Origin: an uncultured Spartobacteria bacterium
Lineage (GTDB): Bacteria; Verrucomicrobiota; Verrucomicrobiia; Chthoniobacterales; Terrimicrobiaceae
Direction: 5' to 3'
Length of the DNA stretch: 64,000 nt
Assembly: GCA_937960895.1 (NCBI GenBank)
Contig: CALCJD010000122.1
Coordinates: forward strand, 16,133 to 80,132
The position numbers were made by a program, and so were the translations under genes. Of the stretch, positions 43,380 through 51,168 are shown piece after piece (the stretch's first letter is position 1; the number at the start of each line of letters is the position of its first letter). The notes under the pieces are model-generated. The model searched no databases. It had not been told where the DNA came from and worked only from the letters and a program-made list of their open reading frames with translations.

Positions 43380-44747
43380 TCAGGGATCGTTTTTCTCCGC
43401 CGGAGCGTCCCATGACTGCAGAGGCGGGCCGCCACGGTTGTAAGCCGCCTCCGGCAGGAAGGCGATGCCGTCAAAATGCCGGGGCGCCCCGGCGGTGAGG
43501 GGAACATAGGTGGGATTGAGCGCGCTGCCGGACCGAACCGGCCCGCCCGGAAAATTCCCGCCGCGGAAAAGCAGGAAAAACCCCGGATGTCCCCATGCCA
43601 GGAACCGCGCTTCGGGGGTGCCTGGCTCCGGATCTCCGATGCCGTTTTCCTTGGAAACACCCACGGCGGATCCCATTACCGCATACCGCGAACCCAGCGT
43701 GCCGGCGAGGTGGGCTCCGGCCGGCCACCATCGGCAATCCTCCTTGGTGCCCCAGTATTTTTGGCCCGGCCAGACGGCCTCTCCGCGTTGCAGGTGGCTG
43801 TTGTGGGCAAAGACCATCACCCGGCCGCGCTTCCGCTCGCGCTGGAGAATGTAGCCGAGCGTGTCGGCCATCAGGGCGTCCCGCGTACCCAGCACAACGG
43901 CGGGCGACTGACCCGGACGGCGCGCCCCCATGGCGGCATGGAAATTCAACAGCTGGCGCGCGACCTCCCCGTATTGCAACGCCTCACGATGGGATTCCTC
44001 CCCGGTCGCGGCCCTCAGTTCCGGACCCCGGGAACGCAGCTCTGCGATGAGATCCTCCGTGGCCGCGCGCAGGGCGACGGCCTTCGGCGAGTGCATGATC
44101 GATTTGGATGGATCCATGTACACCGCCGGATTTTCCCAATCCTCATCGGCGCCCATCAGGTCGTGAATTCTTTTTCGCCAGTCTTCCGCCTTTTCCGCGT
44201 CGGCCCTGCCAAGGTAGTCGATCACAAAATCCAGCACCTGACGCGGACCCGCCACGCCCGTGGTTCCGCCGGGGATGTCGAAGCCGTAAAAATTCAGCTT
44301 CACCGCATGCGACGGATCGAGGTTGTAGGCGCGCATCCATTCGATCAGATCCCGGTTGGCTTCGAGCGCGCCCATGCCATGACCGAATCCCGCTTCCCTG
44401 ATTTCGTCATAGGAAGCCGGACCGCGACCGTGGATGTACTCATTGACGACACGCCCGCGCGGGAAGCTGCTTTCCAGGGCGATGGCCGTGTACCCGTGTT
44501 TTTCGACGAGACGTTGGAAAATACGGTTGCGCAGGCGGAGAATTTCCTCGGCACCGTGCAGCGCCTCCCCCAAACCCAGCAATTCCACGCCGGAACCGAG
44601 CTCCGCCACCACGCGATCCACCGCGGTTTTCACGGAATCGTCGGAAAGGGAAAAGGGAATCGCATCAGCACCGGATGTTTCGCCGGACGTCGAATCGGCG
44701 GCAGCCAAGGTCATGGTCAAAAGAAGCAGGACGGGGACGCTTTTCAA
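43380..44747 (-). CDS. Erythromycin esterase family protein, secreted
   Basis: A 455-aa protein with a short signal peptide (LKSVPVLLLLTMTLAAA, from TTG 44747; the frame is open to 44852). The EreA-like pattern is visible: LLGLGEALHGAEEIL with the conserved Glu and His, ALESSFP, LNFYGFDIPGG, and VMVFAHNSHLQRGE near residue 315. Ere enzymes hydrolyse macrolide lactones, but the wider family is diverse (succinoglycan-type and unknown esterases), and secretion argues against a simple resistance role. No resistance genes are nearby. Function therefore unassigned within the family. Confidence 0.8.
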   Translation of the reverse strand: MKSVPVLLLLTMTLAAADSTSGETSGADAIPFSLSDDSVKTAVDRVVAELGSGVELLGLGEALHGAEEILRLRNRIFQRLVEKHGYTAIALESSFPRGRVVNEYIHGRGPASYDEIREAGFGHGMGALEANRDLIEWMRAYNLDPSHAVKLNFYGFDIPGGTTGVAGPRQVLDFVIDYLGRADAEKAEDWRKRIHDLMGADEDWENPAVYMDPSKSIMHSPKAVALRAATEDLIAELRSRGPELRAATGEESHREALQYGEVARQLLNFHAAMGARRPGQSPAVVLGTRDALMADTLGYILQRERKRGRVMVFAHNSHLQRGEAVWPGQKYWGTKEDCRWWPAGAHLAGTLGSRYAVMGSAVGVSKENGIGDPEPGTPEARFLAWGHPGFFLLFRGGNFPGGPVRSGSALNPTYVPLTAGAPRHFDGIAFLPEAAYNRGGPPLQSWDAPAEKNDP

Positions 44748-45058
44748 GGGACGCGACGGTGCGAACCAAATGAAAATGCGGAAAACCCGGGGAAAAAAGC
44801 CGAAACGGCAACGCCCCGTCCGGGAGAACGGCCAACTTCCGGCTGGTCCCAAATTTTGGGGTCAGGCCGGCGGCTGACCCTCCGCTTTGTGGAATTCACG
44901 CTTCAGCGAGGGTCCCTCCGCGGTCAATGCGGAACCCCTCGCCTCCTGACGTCGGCGCCTCCGTGGCGTCATTTCAGCATTTCAGCGTTTCCGCTTTTGA
45001 CCCAGGTTTCCGCCCTCCGATTTCCGCCTTTCTCCCCCCCGCCTCCTCACGTCGGCGC
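44748..45058. other. Gene-free stretch carrying repeat copy 6
   Basis: Almost the whole 311-bp gap between the esterase and xylH genes is the long repeat copy 6 plus flanks. A short A- and G-rich leader of the esterase gene (44760-44825) shows no clear promoter. Confidence 0.5.
44830..45050 (+). repeat. Copy 6 of the repeat family; right member of the inverted pair
   Basis: The most complete copy. Hairpin 1: GGCCA / TGGTCC (44830-44849) around ACTTCCGGC. Hairpin 2: GGGTCAG (44859-44865) / CTGACCC (44874-44880). Bases 44868-45024 repeat 41907-41751 in inverted orientation with one mismatch seen. The element ends just before the xylH stop codon at 45059. Confidence 0.85.
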
Positions 45059-46183
45059 TTACTTTCGCGAGAGGCGCACGTCGGCCCAGACGGCGAGGCC
45101 GAGGACCAGGCCGCGGGCGACGTATTTTGTTTCCGGCGACACCGCGAGGAGGGTCATGCCATTAAGCAGCGCGGCCATGATGAGCGCGCCCATCAAGACG
45201 CCGAAAACCGTGCCGCGTCCGCCTTTCAGGCTCGTGCCGCCGATCACGCACGCCGCCACCGCGTCGAGTTCCATGAGGGTGCCCACCGTGGTGGTGCTGG
45301 AACCGGCATAGGCGGTCTGCAAAAAACCCGTGATGGCCACGATGATTCCCATGATGAGAAATGCGCCGATGGACACCTTCGCCACCGGTACGCCGCTGAC
45401 GACCGCCGCCTCCTCGTTTCCGCCAATGGCGTAAAGATACCGTCCGAACGGCGTCTGGCGCGTGATGGTGAAAATGGTGAACGTCACCGCCGCCAGAATC
45501 AGCGCGGGCAGGGGCACGCCGCGGTAGGCGTTGCAGACCAGGACAAAAAGCACGATCAGCTGCGCCACCACAAAGGTCTGCAGGAAAATCCGCTCGCGAT
45601 CCGCTCCGGGCCGGCGCGACCGGCGCCAGGCGGCCATGGCCATGAGAAGTATGATCACCGCCGCGAGCACCCAGCCGGCCACCGGAGGCAGGTAATAGGT
45701 GGTCAGCAGCGAATACAGGTTCGCCTCGCCGCCCCGGCTCACCGGAATGGTGGCGTTGTGAATGACCAGCCAGTGAAGTCCGCGAAACACCAGCAGACCG
45801 CCCAGTGTGATGATGAAGGCGGGCACGCGCTCCCGCACGATGATCGTTCCCATGCCCAGCCAGATCAGCGCGGCCGCCACGAGTCCGGCCAGCAGGGCGA
45901 CGGGAGCCGGCCAGCCGTATTCGAAAATCAACACCGCCGAAAGTCCGCCGATCAGCCCCACGCCGCTGCCGGCGGAAAGGTCGATGTGGCCGGGCAGAAT
46001 GACCAGAAACATCCCCAGCGCGAGCACCGCGGTGATCGACACCTCGATGGCCAGCATCGAGAGGTTGCGCGCGGAAAGAAACTCCGGCGACTTGAGGGCA
46101 AAAAACAGACCGATGACCAGCAGCGCGGCCGGCATGGCCAGGGTGCGCACATTGATTGAGGAACGGGAGGAAGCTTCGGACAT
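45059..46183 (-). CDS. xylH: D-xylose ABC transporter permease
   Basis: A 374-aa inner-membrane permease of the RbsC/XylH group with about ten helices: LALGMFLVILPGHIDLSAGS (the conserved GGIDLS-like region), RVPAFIITLGGLLVFRG, TPFGRYLYAIGGNEEAA (the EAA-like loop that contacts the ATPase) and CVIGGTSLKGGRGTVFG. The larger loop between helices 5 and 6 fits XylH. Third gene of the operon after xylF and xylG. Confidence 0.9.
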   Translation of the reverse strand: MSEASSRSSINVRTLAMPAALLVIGLFFALKSPEFLSARNLSMLAIEVSITAVLALGMFLVILPGHIDLSAGSGVGLIGGLSAVLIFEYGWPAPVALLAGLVAAALIWLGMGTIIVRERVPAFIITLGGLLVFRGLHWLVIHNATIPVSRGGEANLYSLLTTYYLPPVAGWVLAAVIILLMAMAAWRRSRRPGADRERIFLQTFVVAQLIVLFVLVCNAYRGVPLPALILAAVTFTIFTITRQTPFGRYLYAIGGNEEAAVVSGVPVAKVSIGAFLIMGIIVAITGFLQTAYAGSSTTTVGTLMELDAVAACVIGGTSLKGGRGTVFGVLMGALIMAALLNGMTLLAVSPETKYVARGLVLGLAVWADVRLSRK

Positions 46184-46189
46184 AAAATT

Positions 46190-47725
46190 TCAGGGAGTCA
46201 CCGGTTCTCCGCCCATCGCGGCGGCGAGAAGTTTTTCCTGGGTGGCTTCGGAGCGCAGGAACGTCCCTCCGGACCGCCCCTCGGCCAGCATGAGGATGCG
46301 GTCGCTCATGCCCATGAGTTCGGGAAGTTCGCTGCTCACCAGCACCACCGCCTGGCCCGCGTCGGTGAGACGGTTCATCAGTTCGTAAACCTCCAGCTTT
46401 GCGCCGACGTCGATGCCGCGCGTGGGTTCGTCGAGAAAAATCACCGCCGGCCGGGTCATGAGCGCCTTGGCCAGCACGACCTTCTGCTGGTTGCCGCCCG
46501 AAAGGGTGCCGACGGGCGTTTCCAGTCCGGGCGCCTTCACCCGCAGCGATTGGAAAAACTCCTCATTGCGCCGGCGCTCGCGGTCGTCGTCGATCAACCC
46601 GAACGATCCCGGACCCACCGCGACGTCCTCCAGCGAGGAAAGCGCCATGTTGAAACCGATCGAAAGATCCAGCACGAGCCCGTAGCGCTTGCGATCCTCG
46701 CTCACCAGAACGAGTCCGCGACGGATGCTTTCCGTGGGACTCTGACCCGGCCCGAGCGGACGTCCGTCGAGCAGCACACGGCCGCCGGTCCGGCGACCGT
46801 AGGCGCCAAAGATGTGCATCAACAATTCGCTGCGGCCCGCGCCCATCAATCCCCCGATACCCAGCACCTCGCCGGCCCGCACCTCAAAGGAAATGCCCTC
46901 CAGCCGGGTGTGTCCGCCTTCGGTGACGGTGAGATTTTCGACCACCAGCCGGGTCTCACCGACCTTTCCCGGACGGCGTGGAAAGAGGTTCTCGATGGGG
47001 CGTCCGACCATGTGACGGATCACTTCGTTTTTCGTCGTGGCGGCCGTCTCCAGCGTGACGATGCTCTGTCCGTCCCGCAACACCGTGATGCGGTCCGCAA
47101 TGGCAAAAACCTCATCCAGTTTGTGGCTGATGTACACGAGGGCAATGCCGCGCTGCCTGAGATCGCGCAGGATGTCGAGCAACACCTCCACCTCCTGCTC
47201 GGTGAGGGCGGCGGTCGGTTCGTCCAGAATCAAAACCTGCGTTTGCTTGGACAGCGCCTTGGCGATTTCCACCAGCTGACGGTGACCCACCCCGAGGTCG
47301 CGCACCACCGCGTCCGTGGGAATGGCGAGCCCGAACCGGTCCAGCAACTGCTGGGATTCCCGGGAGATGCGGTCCCAGTCGATGGACCATCCGAAGGACC
47401 GCGGTTCGTTGCCGAGGAAAATGTTTTCGGCAACGGTCATTTCCGGCACCAAAGCAAGTTCCTGATAAATCACGCCGATGCCGGCGCGTTCGGCGTCCTT
47501 GGAATTGGCAAACGAGGCCACTTCACCGCGCACGCGGATCCGGCCCTCGTAGCTGCCGGCCGGATGAATGCCGGACAGGGTTTTGATGAGGGTGGATTTG
47601 CCGGCGCCGTTTTCGCCGCAGAGCGCGTGGATCTCGCCGGGCAGCAGGTCAAAACTGACCCCTTTCAGCGCCACCACGCCGGGGAAGCGTTTGACGAGGT
47701 TCTCCGCGGAAAGCACGGGAGCCAT
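46190..47725 (-). CDS. xylG: D-xylose ABC transporter ATP-binding protein
   Basis: A 511-aa double ATPase. NBD 1: Walker A GENGAGKST (38-46), VGHRQLVEIAKAL, LILDEPTAAL. NBD 2 has the usual degenerate Walker A GGLMGAGRSE and a functional signature LSGGNQQK with FLDEPTRGID. This is the RbsA/XylG/MglA type that powers monosaccharide import. Six bases separate it from xylH, and it starts 3 bases after the xylF stop. The xylose assignment rests on the neighbouring binding protein. Confidence 0.92.
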   Translation of the reverse strand: MAPVLSAENLVKRFPGVVALKGVSFDLLPGEIHALCGENGAGKSTLIKTLSGIHPAGSYEGRIRVRGEVASFANSKDAERAGIGVIYQELALVPEMTVAENIFLGNEPRSFGWSIDWDRISRESQQLLDRFGLAIPTDAVVRDLGVGHRQLVEIAKALSKQTQVLILDEPTAALTEQEVEVLLDILRDLRQRGIALVYISHKLDEVFAIADRITVLRDGQSIVTLETAATTKNEVIRHMVGRPIENLFPRRPGKVGETRLVVENLTVTEGGHTRLEGISFEVRAGEVLGIGGLMGAGRSELLMHIFGAYGRRTGGRVLLDGRPLGPGQSPTESIRRGLVLVSEDRKRYGLVLDLSIGFNMALSSLEDVAVGPGSFGLIDDDRERRRNEEFFQSLRVKAPGLETPVGTLSGGNQQKVVLAKALMTRPAVIFLDEPTRGIDVGAKLEVYELMNRLTDAGQAVVLVSSELPELMGMSDRILMLAEGRSGGTFLRSEATQEKLLAAAMGGEPVTP

Positions 47726-47728
47726 GAC

Positions 47729-48787
47729 TCAATTCGAGGACGCGTTTCCGTAAACCGCCTTCTCGCTCTGAAATCCGTCGGCAATCACCGTCTCGCGCAT
47801 GTTGGTTTTGTCCACGGCATAAATGTCGCCAAGAATGGAGGGCACATCGATCAGTCCGTTGTTGACGCTTTGGGTGGCAATGATCGGTTTGCCCTCCGCC
47901 ATCCTCACCGCCACGTCGGCGGCCGTGGTCGCGAGTTTTTTCAGAGGCTTGTAAATGGTCATGGACTGCGTCCCGGCCAGAATTCGCTGACACGCCACCA
48001 GATCGGCATCCTGACCGGTCACCAGCACCTTGCCGGCCAGGCCTTCCTCACTGAGCGCCTGCACCACACCCGCCGCCACGCTGTCCGCCGCGGCCAGCAC
48101 GGCGTCGAAACCGTTCGGACCCAACTTGCTGATGGCGGCGTTGACGATTTTCTTGGCGTTCTCGAGTTTCCAATCCTCCGTCCAATCCTCCCAGACGATC
48201 TGGACGTCGCCGCGGTCGATGTAGGGTTGCAAAACCTCCATGGCGCCCTGGTTGAAAAGGAAGGCATTGTTGTCGGTCTTCGACCCGTTGGCCATTATGA
48301 TGCGGCCCTTGCCCGGGGTGGGGAGATGGTCGAGAAGCCACTGCGCCTGCAGGCGTCCGACTTTCACGTTGTCGAAACTCAGATAAATATCGAGATCGCA
48401 GTTTTTGATCAGGCGGTCATAGGCAATCACCGGAATGCCCGCCTCGTGCGCCGCACGCACCGCCTGGGCCATGGCGTCGCCGTCGTGGGGAACAATGACA
48501 ATCACGTCCACGTTGCGACTGATGAGCGACTGCACGTCGTTGATCTGACGGGTGTCATCCCCGTTGGCCGCCTGCACGAGCACGTCGGCGCCCAGTTCGG
48601 CGCAGCGCTTCTTGAAAAGCTCCGCATCGGCCTGCCAGCGTTCCTCCTTCAGCGTGTCGAGCGAAAGTCCGATGAGTGGACGCCGGTCACCGCCCTTCTC
48701 CGACCGGCCCTCGCCCCGGCTCAAAAACAGACCGATGACCACGCTCAGGATCAACGAGGCGACAACGAGGAGACTTTTTGGGCTCAT
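47729..48787 (-). CDS. xylF: D-xylose ABC transporter substrate-binding protein
   Basis: A 352-aa periplasmic binding protein. A membrane-type signal (LLVVASLILSVVIGLFLS) precedes the mature domain: IGLSLDTLKEERWQADAELF, VLVQAANGDD, IVPHDGDAMAQAV, YISFDN-like YLSFDNVKVG, NGSKTDNNA, and GQDADLVACQRILAGTQSMT. These follow E. coli XylF closely in order, including the GQDADL and TQTMTVYKP regions. No lipobox is seen. The ATG at 48787 is preferred to a frame 8 codons longer. No xylA or xylB in the window. Confidence 0.9.
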   Translation of the reverse strand: MSPKSLLVVASLILSVVIGLFLSRGEGRSEKGGDRRPLIGLSLDTLKEERWQADAELFKKRCAELGADVLVQAANGDDTRQINDVQSLISRNVDVIVIVPHDGDAMAQAVRAAHEAGIPVIAYDRLIKNCDLDIYLSFDNVKVGRLQAQWLLDHLPTPGKGRIIMANGSKTDNNAFLFNQGAMEVLQPYIDRGDVQIVWEDWTEDWKLENAKKIVNAAISKLGPNGFDAVLAAADSVAAGVVQALSEEGLAGKVLVTGQDADLVACQRILAGTQSMTIYKPLKKLATTAADVAVRMAEGKPIIATQSVNNGLIDVPSILGDIYAVDKTNMRETVIADGFQSEKAVYGNASSN

Positions 48788-48993
48788 GACGGGGGGGAGC
48801 TTGGAATCCAAGCTATCCCGAAATCCACACTGTTAAAAGAACAAACTGGATTCCCCGCTGCCACGGGGCGCGGAGCGCGTCGCGATTTCAGCCTGTCAGC
48901 GTTTCAGCTTTTCACGCCGGCCTTGCCCCACGTGCCGCGGCTTTTTATGGTTCCGCTTCCGATGAAATCCGTCCGTCTTTTCTCCGTTGTCCG
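48788..48993. other. Divergent promoter region between xylF and the Wadjet operon
   Basis: A 206-bp gap. Bases 48868-48915 contain TTTCAGCCTGTCAGCGTTTCAGC, the tail motif of the repeat family without its hairpins (part of the run given here). Promoters for both operons must be here, but no clear -35/-10 pair stands out. Confidence 0.45.
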
Positions 48994-50475
48994 ATGAATG
49001 CGGAGCCGTCTCTCACGGAACGGTTTTCGCGTGCGGTTTCGCCGGATTTTTTCCGTCCGCTCACGCGTCCGTCCGGGCCGGTGTATGTCGAATGCGCGCG
49101 CCGGCTGGAGCAGGAGGCCGGACTGGCCGGACGCCTGCCGTTGCTGGAGGCGCAGCAGATTGTGCGCGAAGTGTTGCGGGCCAATCCGTCGGCGCGGCTT
49201 GAGGAGGACGAGGGCGCGCTGCTGCGCGACGCACGGCAGAAGGCCGGGGTGTTTTTGAACAGGCTGCTCGCCGCCGGCTGGGTGGAGGAGCAGACCCTCG
49301 GGTTGCAGGACCGGCGCATCGTCATCACTCCGGGTCTGCGCCTGCTGCTGGGCATGCTGCGTGCGCTGGTGGAGGACGAGGTGGCGGAGCTGCAGACCTT
49401 TGCCGACACCCTGCGCGGGGTCTGTGAGACGCTCGAACGCGAGGACGTGCTGGATCCGCTGAAGCAGACGCCGGATGCCATCCGCAGCACGGTGCACGAT
49501 TTGAACCAGCGGCTCGATCTGGCCATTTCGCAGCTTTATTCGGTGGAAAAACTGATTGCCGGATTCGAGAACCGTCAGCGTCTGTCCGAATCCCCGGCCG
49601 AAACCCTCCGAGTTTTTTACACCGAATTTTCCCAGGGCCAGCACATGGTCTGCTACGACGTGCTCAGCAAGGGCGGGCTCATTTCGCGGCTGCGCGCGGC
49701 GCGGGCGAGGGTGGGGGATCATCGCGACGATCCCCTCACGCGCGACCGGCTGGCCGAGGGGCTGGCCGCGCACTATTCCTGCGACCTCCACGAGGCCTCG
49801 CGGCGCGCCCATGAGGCGTTGGAAAAACTTGAGCGCGGACTCGGCGGACTGGGCGAAATCGCCCGCGCCATCGACGAACGCATGGCGGCCTTCAACCGGC
49901 TCTCGCAGCAACGGTACCGGTATCAGACGGAGGTGCGCGGACGCCGGCCGGAGCTGGTCAAGGCGTATTGCGACGCCCTCAATGCCGCGCACGCCGGCAC
50001 GCATTTCCGGATCTTTGCCAACAGGCCGCCCGACTTCCGTCCGCTCTGTCCGGAAACGCGGTTTTTTTACGGGACGGAAACCCTTTGGAAAATGCACCGG
50101 CGCCGTGTTCCCGCGGACCTCGCCTTCACCGCAGGACGGTCCACGCCGGAGGACGAGGCCGCCGCACTCGCGGCGCTCAGGGAACGGCAGCGCCTTGCGC
50201 TCACGCCCATCCGGGCGGCCAAATTGATTGCCAAACTTCTGCCCGGGAAGGGCGGAACGACCGACACGGAAAACATTTCCGTCACCACCACCGACGAACT
50301 TCTCGACCTGCTGGCCACGGTGGCCTACGACCACGCGCTGGACGAAAACGGCCGCACCATCCGCTGGAAGGTGGAGGCCCCCCGGCGCGGACAGGGACTC
50401 ACACCGGAAAACTTGCCCCGCGACCGGCAACTCGATTGGCTGTTGGACCGTTTTGGCGTAAACCGCACGTCCTGA
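48994..50475 (+). CDS. jetA: Wadjet system protein JetA
   Basis: A 493-aa protein, first of four overlapping genes. The first 110 residues look like winged helices (LTERFSRAVSPDFFRPLTRP, then RLPLLEAQQIVREVL). The middle is helical and coiled (AEETLRVFYTEFSQGQHM-like segment near 205, ARRAHEALEKLERGLGG), and the C-terminus is a further wHTH-like part (ISVTTTDELLDLLATVAY). JetA corresponds to the MukF-like kleisin partner of Wadjet, an SMC complex that cleaves circular plasmid DNA. Assignment rests mainly on the context with JetB, JetC and JetD; subtype (II or III rather than I by pattern) is tentative. Confidence 0.85.
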   Translation: MNAEPSLTERFSRAVSPDFFRPLTRPSGPVYVECARRLEQEAGLAGRLPLLEAQQIVREVLRANPSARLEEDEGALLRDARQKAGVFLNRLLAAGWVEEQTLGLQDRRIVITPGLRLLLGMLRALVEDEVAELQTFADTLRGVCETLEREDVLDPLKQTPDAIRSTVHDLNQRLDLAISQLYSVEKLIAGFENRQRLSESPAETLRVFYTEFSQGQHMVCYDVLSKGGLISRLRAARARVGDHRDDPLTRDRLAEGLAAHYSCDLHEASRRAHEALEKLERGLGGLGEIARAIDERMAAFNRLSQQRYRYQTEVRGRRPELVKAYCDALNAAHAGTHFRIFANRPPDFRPLCPETRFFYGTETLWKMHRRRVPADLAFTAGRSTPEDEAAALAALRERQRLALTPIRAAKLIAKLLPGKGGTTDTENISVTTTDELLDLLATVAYDHALDENGRTIRWKVEAPRRGQGLTPENLPRDRQLDWLLDRFGVNRTS

Positions 50476-51164
50476 TGACCGAAGAACGCACCGATCCGCT
50501 CTGGCCCAGCTTCTGGGCCGATGTGCCCGTCGAGGAACGCGCCCCCATGCGCGACATTTTGGCGGAGCTGCTCGGTCGCGGTGTTCTGCTCGGCGACACC
50601 GGCAGCGGACGCGAATTGTTTTTGCTCGCGCGCGACCATCATCGGTTCCGGCTGGAGGATTATCTGGCCCCGCTCGGGCTCGAACTCATCGTCGACGACG
50701 AGGCGCTCCTCCTGCAGGCGCGTCCGCGCGCGGAGTCGTGCCAGTTGCTTGGCAATTTCACGAAGGACGAAACCCTCATTCTGCTCACACTGTGGCGGGT
50801 CTGGGACGAGGCGCAGACGTCCGGAAACAACGCCGCCATCCTGCTGCGGCTGGATGATCTTTGGGAAAAGCTGCGGGTGTATTTCGACCGCATCGAGCCG
50901 CCCGAAAAATCCCAGATCGAATCCGCCCTCACGCGCCTGAAGCGCCACCGCCTCATCCGCACCCAGCGGCCCGACCAGGCCGAATCCGCCGGCGATCTGG
51001 TCATCGAAATCCTGCCGTCGCTCGCTCGCGCCATTCCGTTTGATTCCATCGAACAGTGGCAGGAACGCGTCGACCTGGCCTCGCCGCCGCCCGCGGGGGA
51101 GTCCGCGTCGCCGACCGAATCTGCGGAATCGCCGGCCCCGTCCGAACCGGCCCAACCGCTTTGA
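50475..51164 (+). CDS. jetB: Wadjet system protein JetB
   Basis: A 229-aa protein of the DUF4194/MukE-like kite-subunit type: an N-terminal PSFWADVPVEERAPMRDILAE helix, a winged-helix core with DETLILLTLWRVWDEAQTS, and ALTRLKRHRLIRTQ near residue 155, then a Pro/Glu/Ser-rich tail. KITE subunits bind the kleisin and modulate SMC loading. The ATG shares one base with the jetA stop (TGATG). The jetC start is four bases downstream of the stop, so all genes are translated together. Confidence 0.88.
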   Translation: MTEERTDPLWPSFWADVPVEERAPMRDILAELLGRGVLLGDTGSGRELFLLARDHHRFRLEDYLAPLGLELIVDDEALLLQARPRAESCQLLGNFTKDETLILLTLWRVWDEAQTSGNNAAILLRLDDLWEKLRVYFDRIEPPEKSQIESALTRLKRHRLIRTQRPDQAESAGDLVIEILPSLARAIPFDSIEQWQERVDLASPPPAGESASPTESAESPAPSEPAQPL

Positions 51165-51168
51165 TCCC

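Noticed and set aside
46550..48997. 815-codon open frame on the plus strand
   Set aside because: Antisense to xylG and xylF, which have complete motifs and normal lengths.
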